From assembly GCF_020217485.1 (NCBI RefSeq), contig NZ_JAEKMI010000030.1, positions 1 through 54,381 on the forward strand: a stretch of DNA of 54,381 bases. Direction: 5' to 3'. The notes under the pieces were generated by a model. The model did not search any database. It was not told the origin of the DNA and saw nothing but the letters and a program-made list of their open reading frames with translations. Positions 15,664 to 23,411 of the stretch are shown here, one piece after another. Source of the stretch: Mycobacterium sp. WUMAC-067 (lineage in GTDB: Bacteria; Actinomycetota; Actinomycetes; Mycobacteriales; Mycobacteriaceae). Made by a program: the position numbers and the translations under genes. Positions within the stretch are counted from its first letter, which is position 1. Each line of letters begins with the position of its first letter.

Positions 15664-17055
15664 ATGACTTTCGCCTTCCAGCCACCCGAAATCACCTCGG
15701 GCCAGATGTATACGGGTCCGGGGGTGGGGCCGATGTTGGCGGCCGCCGCCGCGTGGGACGCGCTGGCGGCCGAACTGCAGTCCACGGCGTCGTCCTACGG
15801 CTCGATCGTCGAGGGCCTGGCCAACGAGGCGTGGGCCGGCCCGTCGGCAGCCGCCATGGCCGCGGCGGCCGCGCCGTACGTCGCATGGATGTCGGCGACC
15901 TCGGCGCAGGCCAAGACAGCGGCCGTCCAAGCCACGGCGGCCGCGGGCGCCTACGAGAGCGCATTCGCGGCGGTGGTGCCGCCGCCCGAGATCGCGGCCA
16001 ACCGCGTCCGGCTGGCAACGCTGTTGGCTACCAACGCTTTCGGGCAGAACACCGCCGCGATCGCCGCCACCGAGGCCGAATACGGGGAAATGTGGGCCCA
16101 GGACGCCGCCGCGATGTACGCCTACGCCGGCGCGTCCGCTGCCGCCACGCGACTGGCACCGTTCACCGAGCCACTCCAGACCACCAACCCGACGGGGATC
16201 GCCGCCCAGGCGGCCGCGCTGGGCGAGGCAACCGGCGTGGCAAGCGGCACCGCCGCCACCGCGGAGGCCGCGGCCCCACCGTCGGGCATCATCAGCCAGC
16301 TGCTCGAGGCCATCGGCAACGCATCCCGCGGCTACATGGACTTCTGGGACCAGGTGCTCAACACCCTGACCGGGTCACCGTTGGCCGGGACGACGTGGCA
16401 GAACACGTTCGGGATCCTGGCCGACATCGGCCGGTTCAACACGGTAGCCAGCGAAGCCCTGGCCCCGATCAACCTCGGCATGACCGAGTTCAAGTATTTC
16501 TACAACCTCCCGGTCGAGGGCCTGGACATCCCGAAGTCCGCGCTGGGAGCCGGGCTTGGGATGCGGTCGGCCGGCGCGGGCCTGACCAGCGCGGTATCGG
16601 CGGGCATGGGCGAGGCGAACGTGGTGGGCAAGCTATCGGTGCCACCGACCTGGGCGTCGGCGACCCCGGCCATCCGGCTGGCCAGCGGCCTGGCGCCGAG
16701 CGCCAGCATCGCCGCGGCGCCCGCGGCCGGAATCCCGGGCAGCCTGCTGGGTCAGATGGCGCTGGGAAGCCTGACCGGGGGCGCCCTCGGCGCCGTCACG
16801 CCGCAGGTCGTGAGCGGCAGGGGGGCCCGCGCCGGGGGCGCGGCGAAGGCCGCCGAGCCCGTCAAACTCGACGACGTCATCGCGAAGCTGCAAAAGCAAC
16901 CGGAAGCCGTGCAGCACTGGAACGTCGACAAGGCCGGACTCGACGATCTGCTCGACCAACTGTCGAAGAAACCCGGCATCCATGCGGTGCACGTGTCCGG
17001 CGGAGACAAGCCCAAGGTGACGTTGCCCGCTCTTGGAAAGGCGGGATCGGCATGA
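15664..17055 (+). CDS. PPE-SVP family protein with C-terminal KPGIHAVHV module
   Basis: This 463-residue PPE protein opens with the divergent MTFAFQPPEITSGQMYTG and continues with a standard PPE domain (LLATNAFGQNTAAIAATEAEYGEMWAQD). The SVP motif VVGKLSVPPTW lies near 319. The C-terminal ~60 residues carry the module shared with the PPE at 11748: VIAKLQKQPEAVQHWNVD then LLDQLSKKPGIHAVHV. Central text (ALGAGLGMRSAGAGLTSAVS) also parallels that paralog (ALGAGLGALGFGRGTLYSAIS), so the pair arose by duplication. Its stop overlaps the next DUF732 start (ATGA). By order relative to Rv1810 and mgtC it is the positional equivalent of PPE33. Confidence 0.9.
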   Translation: MTFAFQPPEITSGQMYTGPGVGPMLAAAAAWDALAAELQSTASSYGSIVEGLANEAWAGPSAAAMAAAAAPYVAWMSATSAQAKTAAVQATAAAGAYESAFAAVVPPPEIAANRVRLATLLATNAFGQNTAAIAATEAEYGEMWAQDAAAMYAYAGASAAATRLAPFTEPLQTTNPTGIAAQAAALGEATGVASGTAATAEAAAPPSGIISQLLEAIGNASRGYMDFWDQVLNTLTGSPLAGTTWQNTFGILADIGRFNTVASEALAPINLGMTEFKYFYNLPVEGLDIPKSALGAGLGMRSAGAGLTSAVSAGMGEANVVGKLSVPPTWASATPAIRLASGLAPSASIAAAPAAGIPGSLLGQMALGSLTGGALGAVTPQVVSGRGARAGGAAKAAEPVKLDDVIAKLQKQPEAVQHWNVDKAGLDDLLDQLSKKPGIHAVHVSGGDKPKVTLPALGKAGSA

Positions 17056-17369
17056 AACGTCTCGTTGCGCTGCTGTGCACCGCCGGCGTGATCGGTTTCG
17101 CGGCGCCCGCGCACGCCGAGCCCGAGGGCGACGATGCGGCGTTTTTGGCCAACCTCAGCAACTCCGGCATCACCTACAGCAGCCCGAGCCAAGTCATCAC
17201 GTCCGCCAAGGCCGTGTGCGGGTTGATGGGCAGGGGCGAAACGGGTTTGCAGGTCGTCAGCGACATCAAGGACCAAAATCCCGGCATGACGATGGACGCC
17301 GCCGCCAAATTCGCGGCACTCGCATCGAACGCCTACTGCCCCCACCACCTCACGCCCAAAGCCGGTTAG
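17052..17369 (+). CDS. Small secreted DUF732 protein, Rv1810 equivalent
   Basis: The product has 105 residues: a signal peptide ending PAHA-EPE near residue 20, then FLANLSNSGITYSSP, AKAVCGLMGRGETG, NPGMTMDAAA and NAYCPHHL, the DUF732 pattern with two Cys. It starts inside the stop of the PPE gene (ATGA overlap), so the two are translationally coupled; this is the strongest sign that the DUF732 protein and the PPE act together. Rv1810 holds the same place in M. tuberculosis, between PPE33 and mgtC. Function unknown. Confidence 0.87.
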   Translation: MKRLVALLCTAGVIGFAAPAHAEPEGDDAAFLANLSNSGITYSSPSQVITSAKAVCGLMGRGETGLQVVSDIKDQNPGMTMDAAAKFAALASNAYCPHHLTPKAG

Positions 17370-17490
17370 CCTGAGACTCGCCGCCCGCCGGGGGACATAC
17401 CCGACGCCAGCGGTTCGGTTGGGCTCCACTTGCGGTTAACCCGGATTTGGTTGGCTCCCTTCGCCGTCTGCAACCGGGAAGGAGCGTGTC

Positions 17491-18207
17491 GTGGAAACGC
17501 TGAGCGCCGTCGATTTCGCGCTGCGCCTGGGCGTCGGTGTGGGCTGCGGCGCCCTCATCGGCCTGGAACGGCAGTGGCGGGCCCGTCGGGCCGGCCTGCG
17601 CACCAACGCGCTGGTTGCCGGGGGCGCAACCCTGTTCGTCCTCTACGCGGCGGCCACCTCGGATTCCAGCCCGACCCGGGTCGCGTCCTATGTGGTGTCC
17701 GGTATCGGCTTCCTCGGCGGTGGGGTGATCCTGCGTGAGGGTGTCAACGTCCGGGGCCTCAACACGGCCGCCACCCTGTGGTGCTCAGCGGCCATCGGCG
17801 TGCTTGCCGCTTCCGGGCACCTGGTCTTCGCGTTGATCGGCACCGGCACGGTCATCGGCATTCATGTGCTGGGGCGCCCGCTCGGCCGGCTCATCGACCG
17901 CGATAACAGCGCCGACGAAGACGAAAGCCTGCTGCCGTATCTGGTGCAGGTGGTCTGCCGCCCCAAGCACGAGAAGTACGCGCGCGCCCAGATCGTCCAG
18001 CATGCCGGCGGCAATGACATCACGCTACGCGGGATCCACACCGGGCATCCCGCCGACGACGAGATCACCCTGACCGCCCACCTGCTGATGGATAGTGACG
18101 CCCCGGCCCGGCTGGAGCGGCTGGTGGCAGAGCTCTCCCTGCTGCCCGGCGTCCGGGCGGTCCAGTGGTATGCCGGAAACGACGTGCAGTCCGACGATCG
18201 CCGCTGA
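17491..18207 (+). CDS. mgtC: MgtC/SapB family membrane protein
   Basis: MgtC is an inner-membrane virulence factor needed for growth in low Mg2+ and in macrophages; it modulates other proteins rather than carrying Mg2+ itself. The 238-residue product begins at GTG 17491 after GGAAGGAG. The first ~135 residues hold four or five membrane helices with the family motif GALIGLERQWRARRAGLRTNAL and later GFLGGGVILREG. The C-terminal ~85 residues are a soluble ACT-like domain. The gene follows an array that begins with an M-box, which gives the region a Mg2+ theme; mgtC itself lies 121 bases after the last DUF732 gene, with no riboswitch of its own seen. Confidence 0.93.
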   Translation: METLSAVDFALRLGVGVGCGALIGLERQWRARRAGLRTNALVAGGATLFVLYAAATSDSSPTRVASYVVSGIGFLGGGVILREGVNVRGLNTAATLWCSAAIGVLAASGHLVFALIGTGTVIGIHVLGRPLGRLIDRDNSADEDESLLPYLVQVVCRPKHEKYARAQIVQHAGGNDITLRGIHTGHPADDEITLTAHLLMDSDAPARLERLVAELSLLPGVRAVQWYAGNDVQSDDRR

Positions 18208-18238
18208 GCATCACGGCGTTCGTCGTAGTCTTACCTGT

Positions 18239-19174
18239 GTGAGTGCCCTTTCCGGCGTCCTGTCCGCGCTGCCTCCGCAGATGCGGGACCCGGTGTTGTT
18301 TGCCATTCCGTTCTTCGTGTTGCTGCTGACGCTCGAATGGACCGCGGCCCGCAAGCTGGGACACCTCGCGGTCGACGCCGAGCGTCCGGCTTCGGGGGCG
18401 CACCGCACCCGCGACTCGCTGACCAGCATCTCGATGGGGCTGGTCTCGGTGGCCACCACCGCCGGCTGGAAGACGCTGGCCCTGCTCGGCTACGCCGCGA
18501 TCTACGCCTACCTGGCGCCGTGGCACCTGTCGGCCACCCAGTGGCACACCTGGGTGATCGCGATTCTCGGCGTTGACCTGCTGTACTACGCCTACCACCG
18601 GATCGCCCACCGGGTGCGGTTGATCTGGGCGACGCACCAGGCCCACCACTCCAGTGAGTACTACAACCTCGCCACCGCGCTGCGCCAGAAATGGAACAAC
18701 AGCGGCGAGATCATGATGTGGATTCCGTTGCCGCTGTTGGGAATTCCACCGTGGATGGTGTTCTTCAGTTTCTCGGTGAACTTGATCTACCAGTTCTGGA
18801 TCCACACCGAGCGGATCGACAAGCTGCCGCGGCCGTTCGAGTTCGTCTTCAACACCCCGTCGCATCACCGGGTGCACCACGGAATGGACAAGGTGTACCT
18901 GGACAAAAACTACGGTGGCATCTTCATCCTCTGGGACCGGCTCTTCGGCACCTTCCAGCCCGAGCTGTTCCGCCCGCACTACGGCCTCACGAAGCAGGTG
19001 GACACCTTCAACATCTGGAAGCTGCAGACGCGCGAATACGTTGCGATCGCCCGCGACTGGCGGACGGCCACCCGGCTGCGGGACCGGCTGGGCTACGTGT
19101 TCGGCCCGCCCGGCTGGGCGCCGCGCACCGCCGGTCAAACCGGTGCGACGGCCCCGCTCGTGACCACTCTGTAA
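18239..19174 (+). CDS. erg3: Sterol desaturase/fatty acid hydroxylase family membrane protein
   Basis: A di-iron membrane oxygenase of the fatty-acid-hydroxylase superfamily; its substrate in mycobacteria is not established despite the Erg3 name. The three histidine boxes are visible: HRIAH, HQAHHSS and HHRVHH. Hydrophobic segments flank them (VLFAIPFFVLLLTLEW at the start). GTG 18239 begins the product (311 residues) as VSALSGVLSAL; a start further upstream would run into the mgtC end. M. tuberculosis Rv1814 is ~300 residues. The gene lies 31 bases behind mgtC, so Rv1812c and Rv1813c, which intervene in M. tuberculosis, are absent. Confidence 0.9.
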   Translation: MSALSGVLSALPPQMRDPVLFAIPFFVLLLTLEWTAARKLGHLAVDAERPASGAHRTRDSLTSISMGLVSVATTAGWKTLALLGYAAIYAYLAPWHLSATQWHTWVIAILGVDLLYYAYHRIAHRVRLIWATHQAHHSSEYYNLATALRQKWNNSGEIMMWIPLPLLGIPPWMVFFSFSVNLIYQFWIHTERIDKLPRPFEFVFNTPSHHRVHHGMDKVYLDKNYGGIFILWDRLFGTFQPELFRPHYGLTKQVDTFNIWKLQTREYVAIARDWRTATRLRDRLGYVFGPPGWAPRTAGQTGATAPLVTTL

Positions 19175-19268
19175 CATCGGCGCTGCCCGGCGCGAAAAGC
19201 TGAACGTGGAGGCCGGTTACGCCGTAACCTCGACCTCCCGTCGGTATCCGCCCGATGGATCGGAGTGA

Positions 19269-19946
19269 ATGGTGCATCGCCTGGCAATGCGCGCCTTCGC
19301 CGCGTCGGTTACTGTCGCGGCGCTCGCCTCCTTGCTGCCGGCGGCGCCGGCAAAAGCGGACGTCGTGGTGTATCCCGGCATGGAGATACGCCAGGACAAC
19401 CGCGTCTGCACGTTGGGATATGTCGACCCCGCCCTGAAAGTCGCGTTCACCGCCGGACACTGCCGCGGCGGGGGCGGAGTGGTCACGGATCGGGGCGGCG
19501 CCGTGATCGGCCGTCTGGCGGCCTTCCGGGACAACACACCCAGCGGGACGACGGTGTCCACGAGCCAGGTGATCAACGATTACGAGGCGATCGTGCTGGA
19601 CAACGACGTCACGGCGAACAACATCCTGCCGGGCGGTCGTCCGCTGGTCTCCGACCCCGGCCTGGCGCTGACGCCCGGGCAGCCGATCTGTCATTACGGC
19701 GTGATCACCGGGGAAACCTGCGGGACGGTGCAAAGCGTGAACAACGGCTGGTTCACCATGTCCAACGGCGTGCAGAGCCACAACGGTGACTCCGGTGGGC
19801 CGGTGTATCTGGCGCCCAGTGGCGGCCCGGGACAGCTCGTCGGGATCTTCAACAGCGTGTGGGGGGACTTTCCGGCGGCGGTGTCGTGGGGGGCCACCTC
19901 GCAGCAGGTCCGCGAGGATCTCGGGGCGCGCGACAACGCGCGTTAG
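19269..19946 (+). CDS. Secreted trypsin-like serine protease (Rv1815-like)
   Basis: A 225-residue exported protease of the chymotrypsin fold. The signal peptide ends near AKA-DVV at residue 30. The catalytic triad can be read as H64 (TAGHCRG), D104 (NDYEAIVL) and S175 (NGDSGGPVY). Cys47/Cys65 and Cys141/Cys151 are likely disulfide pairs. It is small, with no PDZ or anchor, as for M. tuberculosis Rv1815. The natural substrate is unknown. It stands alone between erg3 and a convergent gene 18 bases away. Confidence 0.88.
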   Translation: MVHRLAMRAFAASVTVAALASLLPAAPAKADVVVYPGMEIRQDNRVCTLGYVDPALKVAFTAGHCRGGGGVVTDRGGAVIGRLAAFRDNTPSGTTVSTSQVINDYEAIVLDNDVTANNILPGGRPLVSDPGLALTPGQPICHYGVITGETCGTVQSVNNGWFTMSNGVQSHNGDSGGPVYLAPSGGPGQLVGIFNSVWGDFPAAVSWGATSQQVREDLGARDNAR

Positions 19947-19964
19947 CGGCCCGGCCGGATCGCC

Positions 19965-20411
19965 TCAGCCCGCCTTGGTGAGCGCAAACACCGGAATCGT
20001 CGGCGCCGCGGCGCGGAACTGCTCGTCGCTGCTGTCCGGCGTCAGCCCCGCGACGTAATCCTTGACCTGCCAATACCACCGGGCCAGGTAACGCCTCAGC
20101 AGATCGGGCTTGACCGCGTCGTCGACCTCGCTGGCCCGAACGCGTTGGCGACGCCACCGTGGACCCACCTCGACGACGGCCGCAGCCCGGACGTTGCGCG
20201 CCCACTGGGTGTTGCCCCGGGGCGAGACCAGGTAGTCCACCCCGTCGACCGTCAGCAGGTTGACCACGACCGCGCGCTGCTTGCCCGACTTGCGCCCACG
20301 AACGCGCAGCGCGCGGGTGCCGGCGATGCTGATCCCCGCGTCGGCCAGCCAGCGGATCGCCAGGTTGGCCGCGCGGGCGGCCCGGTTCGGCTCCTCATAA
20401 CGCGTGGACAT
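19965..20411 (-). CDS. F420/deazaflavin-dependent nitroreductase-family protein
   Basis: The 148-residue product resembles the Ddn-type split beta-barrel family that binds coenzyme F420 (formerly DUF385). Family features are LRVRGRKSGKQRAVVVNLL followed by VDYLVSPRGNTQWARNVRAA. Members reduce quinones or nitro compounds. The usual hydrophobic N-terminal helix is represented by RAANLAIRWLADAGI. It is transcribed away from the TetR gene at 20516 with a palindrome in the shared gap, so TetR is the likely regulator. M. tuberculosis has no gene here between Rv1815 and Rv1816, so this is an insertion or a retained ancestral gene. Confidence 0.82.
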   Translation of the reverse strand: MSTRYEEPNRAARAANLAIRWLADAGISIAGTRALRVRGRKSGKQRAVVVNLLTVDGVDYLVSPRGNTQWARNVRAAAVVEVGPRWRRQRVRASEVDDAVKPDLLRRYLARWYWQVKDYVAGLTPDSSDEQFRAAAPTIPVFALTKAG

Positions 20412-20435
20412 GGTGCATCCTCTCGGCTAATCCCG

Positions 20436-20469
20436 TCAGAATTGTTGAGAGCGGCGCTCTCACTTCTGA
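20436..20469. promoter_or_regulatory. Nested palindrome, probable TetR operator
   Basis: TGAGAGC (20446-20452) and GCTCTCA (20456-20462) are perfect arms around GGC. An outer pair TCAGAA (20436-20441) and TTCTGA (20464-20469) flanks them almost symmetrically. The site is in the 104-base gap between the divergent F420-type gene and the TetR gene, where an autoregulating TetR would bind. Confidence 0.65.
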
Positions 20470-20515
20470 TGAAGCTGCCACAACGCGCTCCAGAAAGCAA
20501 GAGCAGTGTTCTCGG

Positions 20516-21217
20516 TTGTGTCAGACTGATCGCGTGGGCAAACGCCAGGAGTCACGGGAACAGATCGAGGCGCGAATCATCGAACTCGGTCGCCGCCAAC
20601 TGGTCGAGCGCGGTGCGGCCGGATTGTCGGTGCGGGCGATAGCCCGCGACCTGGGCATGGTCTCCTCAGCGGTGTACCGCTACGTCTCCAGCCGCGACGA
20701 GCTGCTGACCTTGCTGCTGGTCGACGCCTATTCCGACCTGGCCGACACCGTGGAACGCGCCCGCGAAACCGCGGGGGAGCTGTGGAGCGACGACGTCACC
20801 GCCATCGCGCGGGCGACCCGGCGGTGGGCCGTCGCCCACCCGGCGTGCTGGGCCCTGCTGTACGGCAGTCCGGTCCCCGGCTATCACGCGCCGCCGGAGC
20901 GCACGGTCGCCGTCGGCACCCGGGTGGTCGCGGCCCTGTTCGACGCCGTCGCGTCCGGCATCGCCACCGGGGACATCCGGCTCACCAATGATCTTGCGCC
21001 GCAACCGATGTCCTCCGACTTCGAGCGGATTCGACACGAATTCGGATTCCCCGGTGACGATCAGGTGCTTGCCAAGTGCTTCTTGCTATGGGCCGGGGTG
21101 CTCGGCGCCATCAGCCTCGAGGTGTTCGGGCAATACGGCACGGACACCCTCACCGACCCGGAGGAGATCTTCGACGCCCAGCTGCGGCTGCTGGTGGATG
21201 TGCTGAGCCAACATTGA
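20516..21217 (+). CDS. TetR-family transcriptional regulator (Rv1816-like)
   Basis: A TetR repressor of up to 233 residues. The helix-turn-helix is in LSVRAIARDLGMVSSAVYRYVSSRDELLTLLL at about residues 38-69, followed by a ligand-binding domain of the WHG type. The N-terminus MCQTDRVGKRQESREQIE parallels M. tuberculosis Rv1816 (MCQTCRVGKR), which favours the TTG at 20516; GTG 20534 is the alternative. The divergent partner is the F420-type gene, and the nested palindrome between them is its probable operator. Mutations in Rv1816 have been associated with drug response in M. tuberculosis, but its ligand is not known to me. Confidence 0.9.
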   Translation: MCQTDRVGKRQESREQIEARIIELGRRQLVERGAAGLSVRAIARDLGMVSSAVYRYVSSRDELLTLLLVDAYSDLADTVERARETAGELWSDDVTAIARATRRWAVAHPACWALLYGSPVPGYHAPPERTVAVGTRVVAALFDAVASGIATGDIRLTNDLAPQPMSSDFERIRHEFGFPGDDQVLAKCFLLWAGVLGAISLEVFGQYGTDTLTDPEEIFDAQLRLLVDVLSQH

Positions 21218-21246
21218 TGCCCCGGGGACCGGCGAACACACGGAAT

Positions 21247-21260
21247 TAGAACGTGTTCAC
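21247..21260. promoter_or_regulatory. KstR-like operator
   Basis: TAGAACGTGTTCAC matches the mycobacterial KstR consensus TNNAACNNGTTNNA (best form TAGAACGTGTTCTA) at all positions but the last. KstR represses cholesterol and steroid catabolism genes. The site is 89 bases before a VOC gene that is coupled to a ketosteroid-dehydrogenase-like flavoprotein. Recognition is by eye only. Confidence 0.6.
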
Positions 21261-21349
21261 CCGGGGATTTCCGGCGCGGAACGGCCCGGCATGGCAAAGT
21301 CGTTCGGCCCCTTTCTGGCGGCCCGGCGGCTGGACTATTCTGCGAGACG

Positions 21350-21853
21350 ATGACCCTTCCCGTTGAATCGCCAACGCAGATCGCGTGGGTTACCGCCGAC
21401 CTCGACGCCACAGAAACGGCGCTCACCGGCCTGTTAGGTGTCCGGAAGTGGGTGCGAATACCCGACGTGCACTTTGCTCCGGAAGCCTGCAGCTACCACG
21501 GCAAGCCCGCCGATTTCGTCGCCAGCATCTCTTTGAGCTACCTCGGCGACATGCAGTTAGAGCTGATCCAACCGGTGCGCGGCGAGAACATCTATAGTGA
21601 CTTTTTGCGCGATTGCGGGCCGGGTTTGCACCACATCTGCATGGAGGCCGAAAGCCCCGAGCAATTCGAGGCGGCGTTGGTCCAGGCGGCCGAGCGAGGC
21701 GCCGCGATCGTGCAGCAAGGCGTGATGCCCGGCGGAATCCAGTTCGCCTACGTCGCGGCGCCACAGGCGGGTGTGCCGTTCGTGGAGTTCGCGTACATCG
21801 CGCCCGAAATGAGGGCGTTTTACGACTACATCAAACAGGAGCAGCGCCAATGA
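21350..21853 (+). CDS. VOC (glyoxalase/dioxygenase-fold) family protein
   Basis: A 167-residue vicinal-oxygen-chelate protein. The two betaalphabeta-beta-beta repeats can be followed: QIAWVTADLDATETALTGLLGVRKW, then MQLELIQPV, then GLHHICMEAESPEQFEAAL and VPFVEFAYI. Possible metal ligands are H in GLHHICM and the Glu residues of LELIQP and VEFAYI. The family includes isomerases, epimerases and extradiol dioxygenases, so the reaction cannot be named. Its stop overlaps the start of the flavoprotein gene (ATGA), implying joint function, and a KstR-like site upstream hints at steroid metabolism. Confidence 0.82.
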   Translation: MTLPVESPTQIAWVTADLDATETALTGLLGVRKWVRIPDVHFAPEACSYHGKPADFVASISLSYLGDMQLELIQPVRGENIYSDFLRDCGPGLHHICMEAESPEQFEAALVQAAERGAAIVQQGVMPGGIQFAYVAAPQAGVPFVEFAYIAPEMRAFYDYIKQEQRQ

Positions 21854-23343
21854 GCACCGAGATTCCGGCGACAGTCAGTGCCAACGACGTGACGTCGTGG
21901 TCCGACGAGGTCGACGTACTGGTGATCGGCTTCGGCATCGCCGGCGGCTGCGCCGCGGTCAGCGCGGCGGCCGAAGGGGCGCGGGTGCTGGTGCTCGAAC
22001 GCGCGGCCGCGGCCGGCGGCACCACTTCGCTTGCCGGGGGCCACTTTTACCTCGGCGGCGGGACCGCGGTGCAGCAGGCGACCGGTCAGGACGACTCGGC
22101 CGAGGAGATGTACAAGTATCTCGTCGAGGTCTCGCGTGAGCCCGAACTCGACAAGATCCGCGCCTACTGCGACGGCAGCGTCGAGCATTTCAACTGGCTG
22201 GAAGACTTGGGCTTTCAGTTCGAGCGCAGTTACTACCCGGGCAAAGTCGTCGTGCCGCCGGGCACCGAGGGACTCAGCTACACGGGCAACGAAAAGGTGT
22301 GGCCCTTCTGCGAGCGGGCCAAGCCGGCGCCGCGCGGGCACTCCGTGCCGGTCCCCGGCGAGCTGGGCGGCGCGGCCATGGTCATCGACCTGTTGGTGAA
22401 GCGGGCCGACTCGCTGGGCGTGCAGACCCGCTACGAGACCGGCGCCACCAATCTCATCCTGGACGACGACGGCGCCGTGGTCGGCGTCGCCTGGAAGCAC
22501 TTCACCGAAACGGGCGCCATCAAGGCCAAAGCCGTCATCATCGCGGCCGGTGGTTTCGCAATGAACCCGGAGATGGTCGCCGAGCACACTCCCGCTCTGG
22601 GCCAGCCGCGGCGCACCAAGCACCACGGCCTCGCGGCGCCCTACATCCTGGGCAACCCCAACGACGACGGGCTGTCCATCCGGATGGGGGTCTCGGCGGG
22701 TGGCGCCACCAAGCACATGGACGAGTTGTTCATCACCGCGGCCGCCTACCCGCCCGAGATCCTGCTGACCGGTGTCATCGTCAACAAGGAGGGCAAGCGC
22801 TTCGTCGCCGAGGACTCCTACCATTCGCGCACTTCGGCTTTCGTGCTCGAGCAGCCGGAGCAGACCGCATACCTCGTCGTCGACGAGGCGCACACGGAGA
22901 TGCCGGCGATGCCGCTGATCCGTTTCCTCGATGGTTACGAGACGATCGCGGAAATGGAAGCCGCGCTTGGCATCCCGGCCGGCAACCTCGCGGCCACCCT
23001 GGACCGCTACAACGAGTTCGCCGCCGCCGGTGAGGATCCCGACTTCCACAAGCAGCCGGAATACCTTGCGCCGCAAGACAACGGCCCGTGGGCGGTGTTC
23101 GATCTGTCGCTCGGGCGTGCGATGTACTCGGGCTTCACGATCGGCGGCCTCGCGGTGACCGTTGACGGCGAGGTGCAGCGGGCCGACGGCACCGTGGTGC
23201 CCGGCCTGTACGCCGCGGGCGCGTGCGCGTCCAACCTCGCCCAGGACGGCAAGGGTTACGCGAGCGGGACGCAGCTGGGTGAGGGATCGTTCTTCGGGCG
23301 CCGCGCCGGAGCGCACGCGGCCCGGCGGACCGGGGCAGCGTAG
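21850..23343 (+). CDS. FAD-binding dehydrogenase, 3-ketosteroid-dehydrogenase/fumarate-reductase type (Rv1817-like)
   Basis: The 497-residue product has the FAD dinucleotide-binding motif VDVLVIGFGIAGGCAAVSAA at ~25-45 and the ERAAAAGGTTSLAGGHFYLGGG segment typical of the KstD/fumarate reductase flavoprotein family. The C-terminal FAD-binding block is VVPGLYAAGACASNLAQDGKGY with GTQLGEGSFFGRRAG. KstD enzymes desaturate ring A of 3-ketosteroids; this protein is a relative of uncertain substrate. It is translated together with the VOC protein. M. tuberculosis Rv1817 (487 residues) has the same position. A partial tandem duplication of its 3' end lies just downstream. Confidence 0.88.
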   Translation: MSTEIPATVSANDVTSWSDEVDVLVIGFGIAGGCAAVSAAAEGARVLVLERAAAAGGTTSLAGGHFYLGGGTAVQQATGQDDSAEEMYKYLVEVSREPELDKIRAYCDGSVEHFNWLEDLGFQFERSYYPGKVVVPPGTEGLSYTGNEKVWPFCERAKPAPRGHSVPVPGELGGAAMVIDLLVKRADSLGVQTRYETGATNLILDDDGAVVGVAWKHFTETGAIKAKAVIIAAGGFAMNPEMVAEHTPALGQPRRTKHHGLAAPYILGNPNDDGLSIRMGVSAGGATKHMDELFITAAAYPPEILLTGVIVNKEGKRFVAEDSYHSRTSAFVLEQPEQTAYLVVDEAHTEMPAMPLIRFLDGYETIAEMEAALGIPAGNLAATLDRYNEFAAAGEDPDFHKQPEYLAPQDNGPWAVFDLSLGRAMYSGFTIGGLAVTVDGEVQRADGTVVPGLYAAGACASNLAQDGKGYASGTQLGEGSFFGRRAGAHAARRTGAA

Positions 23344-23411
23344 GCGCGCGACGACCCAGCGCCGGAGTGTACGCGGCGCGCAGGCGTTAAGGGCCGGGGC
23401 AGCGTAGGCGC
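23303..23411. repeat. Imperfect tandem duplication of the flavoprotein 3' end
   Basis: GCGCCGGAGCGCACGCGGC at 23303 recurs as GCGCCGGAGTGTACGCGGC at 23359, and CCGGGGCAGCGTAGGCGC ends both copies (to 23347 and 23411). The first copy contains the flavoprotein stop; the second has drifted and reaches the end of the convergent bacA-like gene. No function is apparent. Confidence 0.7.
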
